NCBI GenBank assembly: GCA_002347565.1
Contig: DDXR01000053.1
Span: 7,984 to 24,193 of the forward strand
DNA: 16,210 nt
Reading direction: 5' to 3'
Origin: a bacterium UBP2_UBA2255
GTDB lineage: Bacteria > Edwardsbacteria > AC1 > EtOH8
In this document: piece by piece, positions 5,849 to 13,485 of the stretch
Layout: each line of letters opens with the position of its first letter
How positions within the stretch are numbered: position 1 is the stretch's first letter
The notes under the pieces: model-generated
What the model was told of the DNA's origin: nothing
Databases searched by the model: none
Seen by the model: only the letters and a program-made list of their open reading frames with translations
Translations under genes and position numbers: made by a program

Positions 5849-7654
5849 TCAATCCTGTTCTTGCTCCCGGCGCAGCCACTCGTTGATTGCGCCCGCGGCC
5901 TTCTTCCCGGCAATCGTTTCCAATTCTCCCCTGTTTGCTTCCCTGACCCGCTGGGCTGACCCGAAGTGCTGGAGCAGCTTGCGCGCGGTGGCCGGCCCGA
6001 TGCCCGGGATGTCCTCCAGTTCGCTGCGGGTAATCTTTTTCTCCCGCAGCAGGTGGTGGTACTTCCGGGCGAAGCGGTGGGCCTCGTCCCGCAGCCGCTG
6101 CAACAGGTGCAGCCCGGACGAGGCCCGCGGCAGGCTGACGATCTCGCCCTGCGCCGTGTACAGTTCCTCCAGCCGTTTGGCCAGCCCGGCCGCCGGTATA
6201 GTATACCCCTTTTCGGCCAGCGATTGCAAGGCCGCGTTCAGCTGGGGAAGGCCGCCGTCCACCAGCAGCAGGTCGGGCGGGGGGCCGCCCCGCTCCATGA
6301 CGCCGTTCAGGAAACGCTCGACGGCCTCGCGGATCATCGCCGGGTCATTGATGCCGCGGTCGTCGCGCAGCTTGAGATGCCGGTAGCCCGCCTTGTAGGG
6401 CCGCCCGTCCTTGAAGGTTACTGCCGAGGCCACGGGTTGGTCGCCGCCGGTGTGCGAGACGTCGAAGCAGGCGATCAGCCGCGGCAGCCTGTCCAGCCCG
6501 AGCGTTTGCTGCACCTCCAGCAGCGGCTTGACCGTCTTGGGCGGCAACTGCACCCGAGCGCCGATCACCTCGTCCAGCCGGGCGTCGGCCTGCTGTTGCG
6601 TCAGCGCCAACAGCCTCCGTTCGACGCGCGCCGTCGGCGTGGCGACCGCGACAGGTTCGCCCCGCGCCTTGCCGAGCCAGGCTTCGATCAGCTCCCGGTC
6701 GCTCGGCAGCACCGGCACGATCACCTGGGCCGGCACGGTCAGCGAGCGCCAGTAGTGCTGCTGCAGGAACTCGGCGACAATGTCGGCGGCGACGCACCCG
6801 GCCGGGACCTGCACCGTGCGGTCGCTGCGGGCGGCCAGCCGGCCCTCGCGGAACTGCAGGACGGTGAAGTAGGCCGCGTCCCGCTGCCGGGCGAAGGCGG
6901 CCAGGTCCGCGTCCCGCTCGCCCGGTATCACGATCTTCTGGTGCGCGGTGACCTTGGTCAGGGAGCTCAGCTGGTCGCGCCAGTGCGCGGCCTCCTCGAA
7001 CTGCAGCCGTCTCGCGGCGTCGTCCCGCTGCCGCTCGAGTTCTTTCGCCAGCTGGACGTTCTTGCCGTTGAGAAACCGCACCACGCCCTCGACCATGAAC
7101 TGGTACTCCCGCTGGGAGATCTTGCCGGCGCAGGGCGCGTGGCAGCGGCCGATCTGGTGGTTGAGGCAGGGCCGCGGCGGCGCCTGCTGCGGCAGCCGGT
7201 GTGTGCAGGTCCGCAGCGGGAAAATGTCGCGGAGCATCCCGAGGGTTCGTTTGAGCGCGGTGGCATCGGTGTAGGGGCCGAACAGCAGCGCGCCGTCGTC
7301 GGACAGACTGCGGGTGATGAAGGCCCGGGGGAACGGTTCCCTGGTGAGCTTGATCCAGGGAAACTGCTTGTCGTCCTTGAGCAGTATGTTGTAGCGAGGC
7401 TGGTGGCGCCGCACCAGCTGGGCCTCCAGCACCAGCGCGTCGATCTCGGTCTCGGTCAGAATATACTCAACGTCCGCGGCCTGCTCGGCCAGCTTCGCTT
7501 CTTTCGCATCATTGGCCGCGTTGCGGTAGTGACCGAGCACGCGGTCCCTGATGCTCTTGGCCTTGCCGATGTATATGATCTCGCCCCGGACGTTCCGGAA
7601 CTGGTAGACGCCGGGGCGCTCGGGGAACTGCAGGATCTTCTGGTGGAGGTCCAT
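5849..7654 (-). CDS. uvrC: Excinuclease ABC subunit C (UvrC)
   Basis: A 601-residue UvrC, full length. It makes both cuts around bulky DNA lesions after UvrA and UvrB have located and loaded. Domains in order: the GIY-YIG nuclease (GVY at 15-17, YIG at 28-30) for the 3' cut; a four-cysteine cluster C150, C163, C171, C175 that matches the known UvrC iron-sulfur site; the UVR motif near 203-235 (ELERQRDDAARRLQFEEAAHWRDQL) that binds UvrB; and the RNase H-like nuclease for the 5' cut, with acidic residues in CFDVSHTGG (D398) and LLLVDGG (D466) and the histidine of RDEAHRF. A double helix-hairpin-helix ends the protein (LEDIPGIGPATARKLLQHFG). I chose the ATG at 7654 because MDLHQKILQFPERPGVY is the family N-terminus. 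The longer open frame upstream reads through a repeat and another gene. The ribosome site is weak. Confidence 0.97.
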   Translation of the reverse strand: MDLHQKILQFPERPGVYQFRNVRGEIIYIGKAKSIRDRVLGHYRNAANDAKEAKLAEQAADVEYILTETEIDALVLEAQLVRRHQPRYNILLKDDKQFPWIKLTREPFPRAFITRSLSDDGALLFGPYTDATALKRTLGMLRDIFPLRTCTHRLPQQAPPRPCLNHQIGRCHAPCAGKISQREYQFMVEGVVRFLNGKNVQLAKELERQRDDAARRLQFEEAAHWRDQLSSLTKVTAHQKIVIPGERDADLAAFARQRDAAYFTVLQFREGRLAARSDRTVQVPAGCVAADIVAEFLQQHYWRSLTVPAQVIVPVLPSDRELIEAWLGKARGEPVAVATPTARVERRLLALTQQQADARLDEVIGARVQLPPKTVKPLLEVQQTLGLDRLPRLIACFDVSHTGGDQPVASAVTFKDGRPYKAGYRHLKLRDDRGINDPAMIREAVERFLNGVMERGGPPPDLLLVDGGLPQLNAALQSLAEKGYTIPAAGLAKRLEELYTAQGEIVSLPRASSGLHLLQRLRDEAHRFARKYHHLLREKKITRSELEDIPGIGPATARKLLQHFGSAQRVREANRGELETIAGKKAAGAINEWLRREQEQD

Positions 7655-7717
7655 GATCGTTATACCGCTCCCTCGCACCGGCCCCTGGGCGCGGACCAGC
7701 CGACAACGGCACCATGG

Positions 7718-7737
7718 ATCCCCGCCTGCGCGGGGAT
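7718..7737. repeat. Half-size dRS3-like palindrome
   Basis: ATCCCC-GCCTGCGC-GGGGAT, followed by GAC and then a short GGGATGAC echo up to 7748. The 8-base centre GCCTGCGC is identical to that of the second unit of the element at 2947..3005, and the flanking GGAT/ATGAC also match. It lies in the 100-base gap between the SRAP gene and uvrC. The rest of that gap shows no gene. Confidence 0.75.
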
Positions 7738-7754
7738 GACGGGATGACGGCGGT

Positions 7755-8426
7755 TCATGTGATCGGTTCGATGCATTCCGGCGAGTCGTTCTTCGGCGAG
7801 TTGACCAGCGGGCCGACGCGATGGGACTCCATTTGATCCGGGTCGCAGGGCTGGAGCAGGTCGGCCAGCCTGCGCGCATCGGTCGCACCGGGATCCAGCC
7901 ACGCGCCGTAGGACGTCCGGTCGAGGATCACCGGCATCCGGTCGTGGATCGGCCGAATCAGCGCGTTGGCGGACGTGGTGATGATGGTGCAGGTATCGAG
8001 CGTTTTCCCGTTGGGAGACTGCCAATGCTCGTACAGCCCGGCGAAACCAACGGGTTTTTGGTTTTTCAAATGGACATAGAACGGCGTTTTCGTCTTCCCG
8101 GCATGCTGCCACTCGTAGAACCCGTCGGCGACGACGATGCAGCGGCAACGGGCGAAGGCCTGCCGGAATGCCGGCTTCTCCGCGACTGTCTCGGCCCGGG
8201 CGTTGATCAACCCGGCGCCGGCCGCTTGATCCTTGGCCCAGCAGGGCACCAGTCCCCAGCGCAGCAGTTTCAGCTCGCGGCGCAGCGCCGCGGCCACGGC
8301 CGCCACCTGCTGTCCCGGCGCGACGTTGTAGCTGGGTGCCAGGCCATAATCCAGGCCCGAGACTTCGAGGTCAAACTCCCGGGCGATCTCCTCCAGCGTC
8401 GATTTCCTCACGAACCGTCCGCACAT
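7755..8426 (-). CDS. SRAP-domain abasic-site DNA-protein crosslinking protein (YedK/HMCES family)
   Basis: A 223-residue SOS-response-associated-peptidase (SRAP) protein. Family members cap abasic sites in single-stranded DNA by linking them to the N-terminal cysteine, protecting replication forks. The expected active site is complete. MCGRF places the catalytic C2 right after the removable Met. LINARAET gives N75, GFYEW gives E105 and IHDRMPVIL gives H161. The core strand RWGLVPCWAKD and the WLDPG segment also fit. The ATG at 8426 has a near-perfect AAAGGAGGT 5 bases upstream, and only this start gives the required N-terminal Cys, so longer starts can be excluded. It begins 13 bases after the TPR gene stop, and the ribosome site almost touches that stop, so the two are coupled. 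The short tail after the SRAP fold (NSPKNDSPECIEPIT) is not conserved in my memory. No LexA box was seen nearby. Confidence 0.95.
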   Translation of the reverse strand: MCGRFVRKSTLEEIAREFDLEVSGLDYGLAPSYNVAPGQQVAAVAAALRRELKLLRWGLVPCWAKDQAAGAGLINARAETVAEKPAFRQAFARCRCIVVADGFYEWQHAGKTKTPFYVHLKNQKPVGFAGLYEHWQSPNGKTLDTCTIITTSANALIRPIHDRMPVILDRTSYGAWLDPGATDARRLADLLQPCDPDQMESHRVGPLVNSPKNDSPECIEPIT

Positions 8427-8439
8427 GGCCGACCTCCTT

Positions 8440-9552
8440 TCACCCACGGTCACCCGCCGCGGCCGGGGCTCCTCCAGCGGTGTTCCCGCGATCGATCTGC
8501 TCCAACAGCCGCAGCAGCGCGGCCTCGCCCTTGTTGTCGTTGAACGACCGCACCAACTCCAGGGCCTCCTCCGCCAGCAACCGGGCATCGCCGGGCCGGG
8601 ATTGTTGGAAACAGACTTCCGCCATGCTCTGCAGCGTCCCCGGCAGCAGATAGGCGTAGCCGGTCTCGCGCTGGATCGCCAGGGCCTGCCTGAGCAGGGG
8701 CATGGCCGCAGCCAGGTCGCCGCGCCGCTTGGCTATCTCCGCCAGGCATTCCAGAGCAGCAGCTTCCCCCCGGCGATCGCCCATACCGCGGGCGAGTTCC
8801 AGCTTCTGCTCGGTGAATCGACCGGCTTGGTCCAGCTCATGTCGGCCGATCATGATGATGGCCATGTTGCCCAGCGCCGCCCCGTAGTGAAGCGGATCCC
8901 CCAGTTCATGCGCCAGCACCGCCTGCCGCTGGTACCAGCTCAGGGCCTCCGCGTCGTGCCCGTCCACCGATTCAATCACCCCGATGTTGCCCATCAGCAC
9001 CACCAGGCCGTGGCGGTCGCCCAGCCGCTGATAGATGCTGAAGGCCCGCATCGCATACTCGCGGCTCAGCGCCTGGTCGCCGAGTTCGCCGTGGACATTG
9101 GAGAGGTTCGCCAGACAGGCCGCGAATCCCCGCTCATCGCCCAGCGATTCGGTGATCGCCATCTTGCGTCGGTAGCAGGCGACCGCGCGATCGAATTCGC
9201 CCAGCTTGATGTGGGTGTTGCCCAGCATGCCGATCGCCCGGGACAGGCCGGCGCTGTCCCCGACCGACTCGTACCAGCCCGCCGCATCTAGCAGCATCTG
9301 TTGCGCCGCGCGCGATTCGCCACGCTGGTGCAGCATCCACCCCAAACCCTCGCGGCTTTCCGCGGTCGCCCGCAGGTCCCTTGCGGCAATGGCGTTCGCG
9401 AGGTTCTCCCGGCAGACCGCCGTGGCCTCCGGCCACCGGCCAAGATTGTCCAGCACCGCAGCCCGCCTGACGTGCAGTTGATAGGCATAGACGCCGCCGT
9501 CCGCCAGGGGGCGAGCAAGCCATAGCCGGGTCGTTTCATGCCGTCTCTTCAT
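8440..9552 (-). CDS. TPR-repeat protein, probably a scaffold
   Basis: A 370-residue protein made almost wholly of tetratricopeptide repeats of the LGN/Rapsyn type (about 40 residues each). About seven units can be counted, for example AVLDNLGRWPEATAVCRENL, GMLGNTHIKLGEFDRAVACY, ANLSNVHGELGDQALSREYA, and GNIGVIESVDGHDAEALSWY. Neighbouring units show the L-G-x-x-x-x-A pattern and the RLGD or ESLGD link. There is no signal peptide, membrane span, kinase, cyclase or DNA-binding domain, so it is most likely a cytoplasmic protein-protein scaffold. In other bacteria such TPR arrays are often C-terminal parts of cyclase or kinase proteins, so an N-terminal loss is possible. The good promoter just upstream argues the present start at 9552 is used. 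It leads the minus-strand gene series and is coupled to the SRAP gene. The partner is unknown. Confidence 0.88.
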   Translation of the reverse strand: MKRRHETTRLWLARPLADGGVYAYQLHVRRAAVLDNLGRWPEATAVCRENLANAIAARDLRATAESREGLGWMLHQRGESRAAQQMLLDAAGWYESVGDSAGLSRAIGMLGNTHIKLGEFDRAVACYRRKMAITESLGDERGFAACLANLSNVHGELGDQALSREYAMRAFSIYQRLGDRHGLVVLMGNIGVIESVDGHDAEALSWYQRQAVLAHELGDPLHYGAALGNMAIIMIGRHELDQAGRFTEQKLELARGMGDRRGEAAALECLAEIAKRRGDLAAAMPLLRQALAIQRETGYAYLLPGTLQSMAEVCFQQSRPGDARLLAEEALELVRSFNDNKGEAALLRLLEQIDRGNTAGGAPAAAGDRG

Positions 9553-9566
9553 GATTGCCTGACCGT

Positions 9567-9595
9567 ATCATACCATGTCGGCGATTGCAGTGCAA
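9567..9595 (-). promoter_or_regulatory. Extended -10 promoter of the minus-strand series
   Basis: On the minus strand TTGCAC (9590..9595), a 17-base spacer and TATGAT (9567..9572) are followed by the TPR start. The spacer ends TGG, giving the extended -10 TGnTATGAT. Transcription should begin near 9560, leaving a leader of only about 8 bases (AGGCAATC) before the ATG at 9552. Good by inspection; strength not tested. Confidence 0.7.
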
Positions 9596-9629
9596 GTGTT
9601 TTGCAGCGCGGTTCACCGGCCATTTTGCC

Positions 9630-9658
9630 TTGATAAACGGGGGCAGATATGGTATACT
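9630..9658 (+). promoter_or_regulatory. Extended -10 promoter of the tldD-pyrE operon
   Basis: TTGATA (9630..9635), a 17-base spacer ending TGG, then TATACT (9653..9658). The -35 box matches TTGACA at five of six positions and the -10 box has TGn before it. Transcription should begin near 9665, about 20 bases before the GTG of tldD. The two divergent promoters' -35 boxes are 34 bases apart, leaving room for one shared regulator site, although none is obvious. Confidence 0.7.
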
Positions 9659-9684
9659 GAAAATATGCGCCATCGGAGACTGAT

Positions 9685-11124
9685 GTGAAGCAATTCGCCG
9701 CCAGGGTGCTCGCGGCCCTGCCTTCCCGCGTCGGCTATGCCGACGTCCGCGTCACGGCGTCGCGCACCGAAGACATCGCCGTCAAGAACGGCGCGGTCGA
9801 CACGATCAACCGCGGCACCGACTCCGGCTTCGGGCTCCGGGTGCTGGTGGCCGGCCGCTGGGGGTTCGCCGCAAGCTCTCGCATCGAGCAGCGGGAGATT
9901 GTCCGGGTGGTGCGCGACGCGGTGGCCATCGCCAGGGCCTCGGCCCTGACCCCCGGCCGGCCGGTGGTCCTGGCGCCGCAGGCGCCCCAGCGCGGCCACC
10001 ACGCCACACCGGTCAGGATTGACCCCTTCACGGTGCCCCTGGACCGCAAGATCGCCCTGCTGCTGGAGGCCGACCGGGAGATGCGGGCGGTGAAGCAGGT
10101 CAAGCTGGCACAGGGATCGCTGTGGTTCCTGCGCCAGCGCAAGGCGTTCGCTTCGACCGAGGGGACGATGGTCACCGAGGACCGGACCGAGTCGGGCGGT
10201 GGCATCCACGCCACCGCCATCGACGGGCCCGAGGTCCAGACGCGGAGCTACCCCAACGATTTCGGGGACACCCGCCAGGCCGGCTGGGAATTCATCGCCG
10301 GCATGAAGCTGGCGCGGCACGCCGGGGAAGCCGCCCGCGAGGCCGCCCTGCTGCTGAAAGCGCCGCCCTGCCCGGATGGGATATCGGACATCATCATCGC
10401 CTCCAACCAACTGGCCCTGCAGGTGCACGAATCGATCGGGCATCCCATCGAGCTGGACCGGGTGTTCGGCACCGAGGCCTCCTATGCCGGCACCAGTTTT
10501 CTGACACTGGAGAAACTGCACCAGCTGCGGTACGGATCGGAAATCGTCAACGTGGACGCCGACGCCACCGCGCCCGGGGGCCTGGGCACGTTCGGCTGGG
10601 ACGACGAGGGCGTCCCGGGGCAGCGCATCCCCATCATCCGCAACGGCAGGTTCTGCGGCTACCTTACCTCGCGGGAGACCGCCGCCCGCCTGGGGCTGGC
10701 CTCGGGCGGCGCGATGCGGGCCGACGGATGGAGCCGGATACCGCTGATCCGGATGACCAACGTTAACCTGCGGCCGGGGTCGTGGACGTTCGCCGACCTG
10801 GTCGCCGACACCGACGACGGCGTGCTGTTTGACACCACCAAGACCTGGAGCATCGACGACAAGCGGCTTAACTTCCAGTTCGCCACCCAGATCGCCCGTC
10901 GCATCCGCAACGGCCGGCTGACCGGCCAGGTCTACAAGAACGCCACCTACACCGGCATCACCCCGCAGTTCTGGAACTCCTGCGACGCCGTGTGCGACCG
11001 GTCCTCCTGGCACCTGTGGGGCGTCCCCAACTGCGGCAAGGGCCAGCCCGGCCAGAGCGCCCATGTCGGGCACGGCGTGGCGCCGGCCCGCTTCCGCAAC
11101 GTCCGGATCGGGGTTTCCAGTTGA
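9685..11124 (+). CDS. tldD: TldD family metalloprotease
   Basis: A 479-residue TldD-like protein. In E. coli TldD pairs with TldE (PmbA) to degrade unfolded or modified peptides such as microcin B17 precursor and CcdA. The zinc site is HESIGH (H248, E249, H253, an HExxxH motif), and the third ligand in the family is a late cysteine, here NCGKGQP (C450). The N-terminal domain has DVRVTASRTEDIAVKNGAVD and the GFGLRVLVAGRWGFAASS segment. The C-terminal half has DTTKTWSIDDKRLNFQF and the GQVYKNATYTGITPQFWNSCD region typical of the family. It starts with GTG at 9685, GGAG 6 bases upstream; the ATG at 9683 is out of frame and stops at once. A TldE partner gene is not in this window. It shares a TTGA overlap with the next gene. 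Confidence 0.95.
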   Translation: MKQFAARVLAALPSRVGYADVRVTASRTEDIAVKNGAVDTINRGTDSGFGLRVLVAGRWGFAASSRIEQREIVRVVRDAVAIARASALTPGRPVVLAPQAPQRGHHATPVRIDPFTVPLDRKIALLLEADREMRAVKQVKLAQGSLWFLRQRKAFASTEGTMVTEDRTESGGGIHATAIDGPEVQTRSYPNDFGDTRQAGWEFIAGMKLARHAGEAAREAALLLKAPPCPDGISDIIIASNQLALQVHESIGHPIELDRVFGTEASYAGTSFLTLEKLHQLRYGSEIVNVDADATAPGGLGTFGWDDEGVPGQRIPIIRNGRFCGYLTSRETAARLGLASGGAMRADGWSRIPLIRMTNVNLRPGSWTFADLVADTDDGVLFDTTKTWSIDDKRLNFQFATQIARRIRNGRLTGQVYKNATYTGITPQFWNSCDAVCDRSSWHLWGVPNCGKGQPGQSAHVGHGVAPARFRNVRIGVSS

Positions 11125-12722
11125 GCCGCCGCAGCGATCGCCATGCCCATCCCTCCCGGGCCGGGATCAGCCCGGCACCGAGATGCCTGGCGGCGGTCAC
11201 CGCCCTGTCCTGCTGCCTGGCGTTCGGCGGCTGCGCCTACTTCAACACGTACTACAACGGGCAGCGCCTCTACCGACAGGCCCAGGGCCGGTCCGGACGG
11301 CCGTTCCCCGACACCGCGACCGCGACGGCTGGCGAACGGGCGACCTACCTGAAGGCGGTCGAGAAATTCGCCGCCGTGGTGCGCGACCACCCCGACAGCC
11401 GCTGGGCGCAGAACAGCCTCTATTACATGGGGCTGTCATATTATTACACCCGCGAATACCAGAAGGCCGAGCGCAAGTTCCAGGAGATCTGGGACTACTA
11501 CCCCGACTCGCGGTTCGCCCCCGCCTCCCGGATCAACGCCGCCGTGATCAGCTGGCGGCTGGGTGATCACGACCGGGCCGGCACGCTGCTGGCGCCGCTG
11601 CGCGAGCACGGCGACCGGGGCATCAGGGAACGGGCCGCCTACCTCGAGGCCCTGTCCCTCCACGCCCGGGGGAACACCGCCGAGGCCATCATCGCCTGGG
11701 AACGCTACCTGCTGACGTTCGCCAAAGGCACGCTGGCCCGCGGAGCGCGGCTCGATTACGCCCGCTGCCTGATCGAGTCGGGACAGACGGAGACCGCCAT
11801 CAGCGAGATGGAGATCGTGGCCGGCCAGCGGGCGGCCCGGGCCTCCCGCCACCAGGTGTGGCTGCTGCTGGGGCAGACCTACGCGGCAGCCGGGCGCGAC
11901 CGAGATGCGGTGCGCTCGTACGGGCGCATCCTCTCCCAGCGGCCCGACAATGCCACCGCCGCCCGCACCGAGTACCACCTGGCGGCGGTCGAGGCCCGTT
12001 CCCTCGCGCCGCGGCCGGCATCGGAGCGCTACCTTGCGGTGGCGAATAAATACCCGTCTACCCAGGCCTCGGCCCAGTGCTTCTTCGACATGGCATCGCT
12101 GATGGAGCGGGAGCAGCTCCCTGACAGCGCGCTGGCCCTGTACCGCAGGGCCAAGAGCGAATTCGGCACCGGTCCGGTGGCCGAGGCGGCGCTGCGCCGG
12201 GCATCGAACATCGCGTTGCTCCTCTCCTATCGAGCGGAATCCAGCCAGGCCTCGCGCGAGCAGGGGGCCGTCCTGCAATTCCTGATGGCGGAGCAATACC
12301 TATTCGGCCTCAGCCAGCCCGATTCCGCGGCGGCCGTCTATCTACGGTCGGCCGCGGAGTTCCCGGACCTGCCGATCGCCCCCAAGGCACTGCTGGCTGC
12401 GGCCTGGACCATGGAGCGCCATCTGCGCGACACCGCCGCCGCCGCGCTCGTCTATCGCCGGATCATCGACGGCTACCCCGGCACCCGGTACGCCAACGGC
12501 GCCCGGGACCGGCTGGGCCTGCCGCTTGATCAGGCCGTGGCCGACAGCGAGCCTGACATCGAATTCAAGTCGGCGGCTCCGGCCGCGGCCGCGCCGCCGT
12601 TCCAGGCGAAACCGGACGAGCCCTCGCCCCCCCCGGATGAACCAGCGGGTGATGGCGGCGACGCCGGCCCACCAACCATACCGGGACCCGATGACCGCGA
12701 GAAGAAGTTCGACGCCCGTTGA
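11121..12722 (+). CDS. TPR lipoprotein, outer-membrane-assembly-like
   Basis: A 533-residue protein with a lipoprotein signal: a basic start (SRRSDRH), then a hydrophobic core (CLAAVTALSCCLAF) ending GGC, with C38 as likely lipid-modified cysteine. F at -3 makes the lipobox slightly unusual. The mature end CAYFNTYYNGQRLYRQA is a motif I recall in TPR lipoproteins of several candidate phyla. TPR-type helices run to about residue 480, including YMGLSYYYTREYQKAERKF and AERKFQEIWDYYPDSRFA, with the BamD/YbgF-like ExYxxxYPxS rhythm. The last 60 residues are low-complexity, rich in Pro, Ala, Asp and Glu. The start is TTG at 11121, overlapping the tldD stop as TTGA; no ATG or GTG lies nearby in frame that keeps the signal. 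A GGGG lies 8 bases upstream. It probably works in envelope assembly, but the exact role is unknown. Confidence 0.85.
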   Translation: MSRRSDRHAHPSRAGISPAPRCLAAVTALSCCLAFGGCAYFNTYYNGQRLYRQAQGRSGRPFPDTATATAGERATYLKAVEKFAAVVRDHPDSRWAQNSLYYMGLSYYYTREYQKAERKFQEIWDYYPDSRFAPASRINAAVISWRLGDHDRAGTLLAPLREHGDRGIRERAAYLEALSLHARGNTAEAIIAWERYLLTFAKGTLARGARLDYARCLIESGQTETAISEMEIVAGQRAARASRHQVWLLLGQTYAAAGRDRDAVRSYGRILSQRPDNATAARTEYHLAAVEARSLAPRPASERYLAVANKYPSTQASAQCFFDMASLMEREQLPDSALALYRRAKSEFGTGPVAEAALRRASNIALLLSYRAESSQASREQGAVLQFLMAEQYLFGLSQPDSAAAVYLRSAAEFPDLPIAPKALLAAAWTMERHLRDTAAAALVYRRIIDGYPGTRYANGARDRLGLPLDQAVADSEPDIEFKSAAPAAAAPPFQAKPDEPSPPPDEPAGDGGDAGPPTIPGPDDREKKFDAR

Positions 12723-13485
12723 GTCGCGCGCCTGCCCGGTGACCGCCAATCGGATGGCCGGGCCGGACGCCTGGCTGCTGGCGTTCCGCTCCGCAGCTGT
12801 CGCCCGGTCCGCAGCCCCCGGCCAGTTCCTGCTGGTGCGGCCGCCGGACTGTTCCCGGGCGATGCTGCGCCGGCCGATATCGATCAGCGACGTGTCGGGC
12901 GACCGGGTGGAGCTCCTTTTCCGCGTCGCGGGCGCGGGGACGAGGTCGCTGGCGGGCCTGACGCCGGGACGGGTAATCGACATCATCGGCCCGCTGGGAA
13001 GCCCATTTGACATCGTTCCCGGCCCCGTCCGCCACATCGCCGTCGCCGGCGGCATCGGCATCGCGCCCCTGCGGTTCCTGCTGCGAAGGATCAGGGCCCG
13101 CCGGCTGCCGGTCACGCTCTGCTACGGCTGCCGCACCAAGCGGGAGCTGGTGCCCCATTGCGCCGTGGACCGGATCGTGGCCACCGACAACGGCAGCTGC
13201 GGCATCCGGGGCCTCGTCACCACGGCCCTGTCTCGCGCAGTCGACAGCCACCCGGGGGCTGCGGTGTATGCCTGCGGCCCATGGCCGATGCTGCGGGAAA
13301 CGGCCCGGATCTGCGCTGAGCGCGGCCTGTCCTGCCAGGTGTCGCTGGAGTCGCGCATGGCCTGCGGCGTCGGCGCCTGCCAGGGTTGCGCGGTCAAGGG
13401 CACCGGTTCCTACCTCACGGTCTGCAAGGACGGCCCGGTGTTCGATGCCCGGACGGTCGACTGGGACCAGGAGCCGCCGACATGA
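12691..13485 (+). CDS. pyrK: Dihydroorotate dehydrogenase electron transfer subunit (PyrK)
   Basis: A 264-residue iron-sulfur flavoprotein that passes electrons from PyrD to NAD+, making class 1B dihydroorotate dehydrogenase. The FAD site shows RRPISISDV (R61-x-x-x-S) in the family position, and GAGT near 81-84. The NAD-binding motif is VAGGIGIAPLRFLL (about 118-131), with ACGPWPML near 194. The [2Fe-2S] cysteines are C225, C230, C233 and C245, in the standard C-x4-C-x2-C spacing with a longer gap to the last. ESRMACGVGACQGCAVKG is close to the family consensus. The start is uncertain. ATG at 12691 overlaps the lipoprotein gene by 32 bases. A GTG at 12739 would leave a 16-base gap and fits the family length too. 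Neither has a strong ribosome site. The stop overlaps the pyrD start as ATGA. Confidence 0.93.
   Translation: MTARRSSTPVESRACPVTANRMAGPDAWLLAFRSAAVARSAAPGQFLLVRPPDCSRAMLRRPISISDVSGDRVELLFRVAGAGTRSLAGLTPGRVIDIIGPLGSPFDIVPGPVRHIAVAGGIGIAPLRFLLRRIRARRLPVTLCYGCRTKRELVPHCAVDRIVATDNGSCGIRGLVTTALSRAVDSHPGAAVYACGPWPMLRETARICAERGLSCQVSLESRMACGVGACQGCAVKGTGSYLTVCKDGPVFDARTVDWDQEPPT

Noticed and set aside
5966..7747. Plus-strand open frame of 593 codons
   Set aside because: It is antisense to uvrC and no domain is visible. UvrC motifs on the other strand are complete.
7655..7888. N-terminal extension of UvrC
   Set aside because: The extra residues translate a repeat and the antiphase of the SRAP gene; the family N-terminus begins at the ATG at 7654.
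8427..8588. Longer SRAP start
   Set aside because: SRAP chemistry needs the cysteine at position 2 after Met removal, and the strong ribosome site fits only the ATG at 8426.
9660..9685. ATG at 9683 as the tldD start
   Set aside because: It is out of frame and followed at once by a stop; the GTG at 9685 opens the real frame.
9613..11073. Minus-strand open frame of 486 codons
   Set aside because: It is antisense to tldD and compositionally biased. The tldD zinc motif and family segments are clear.
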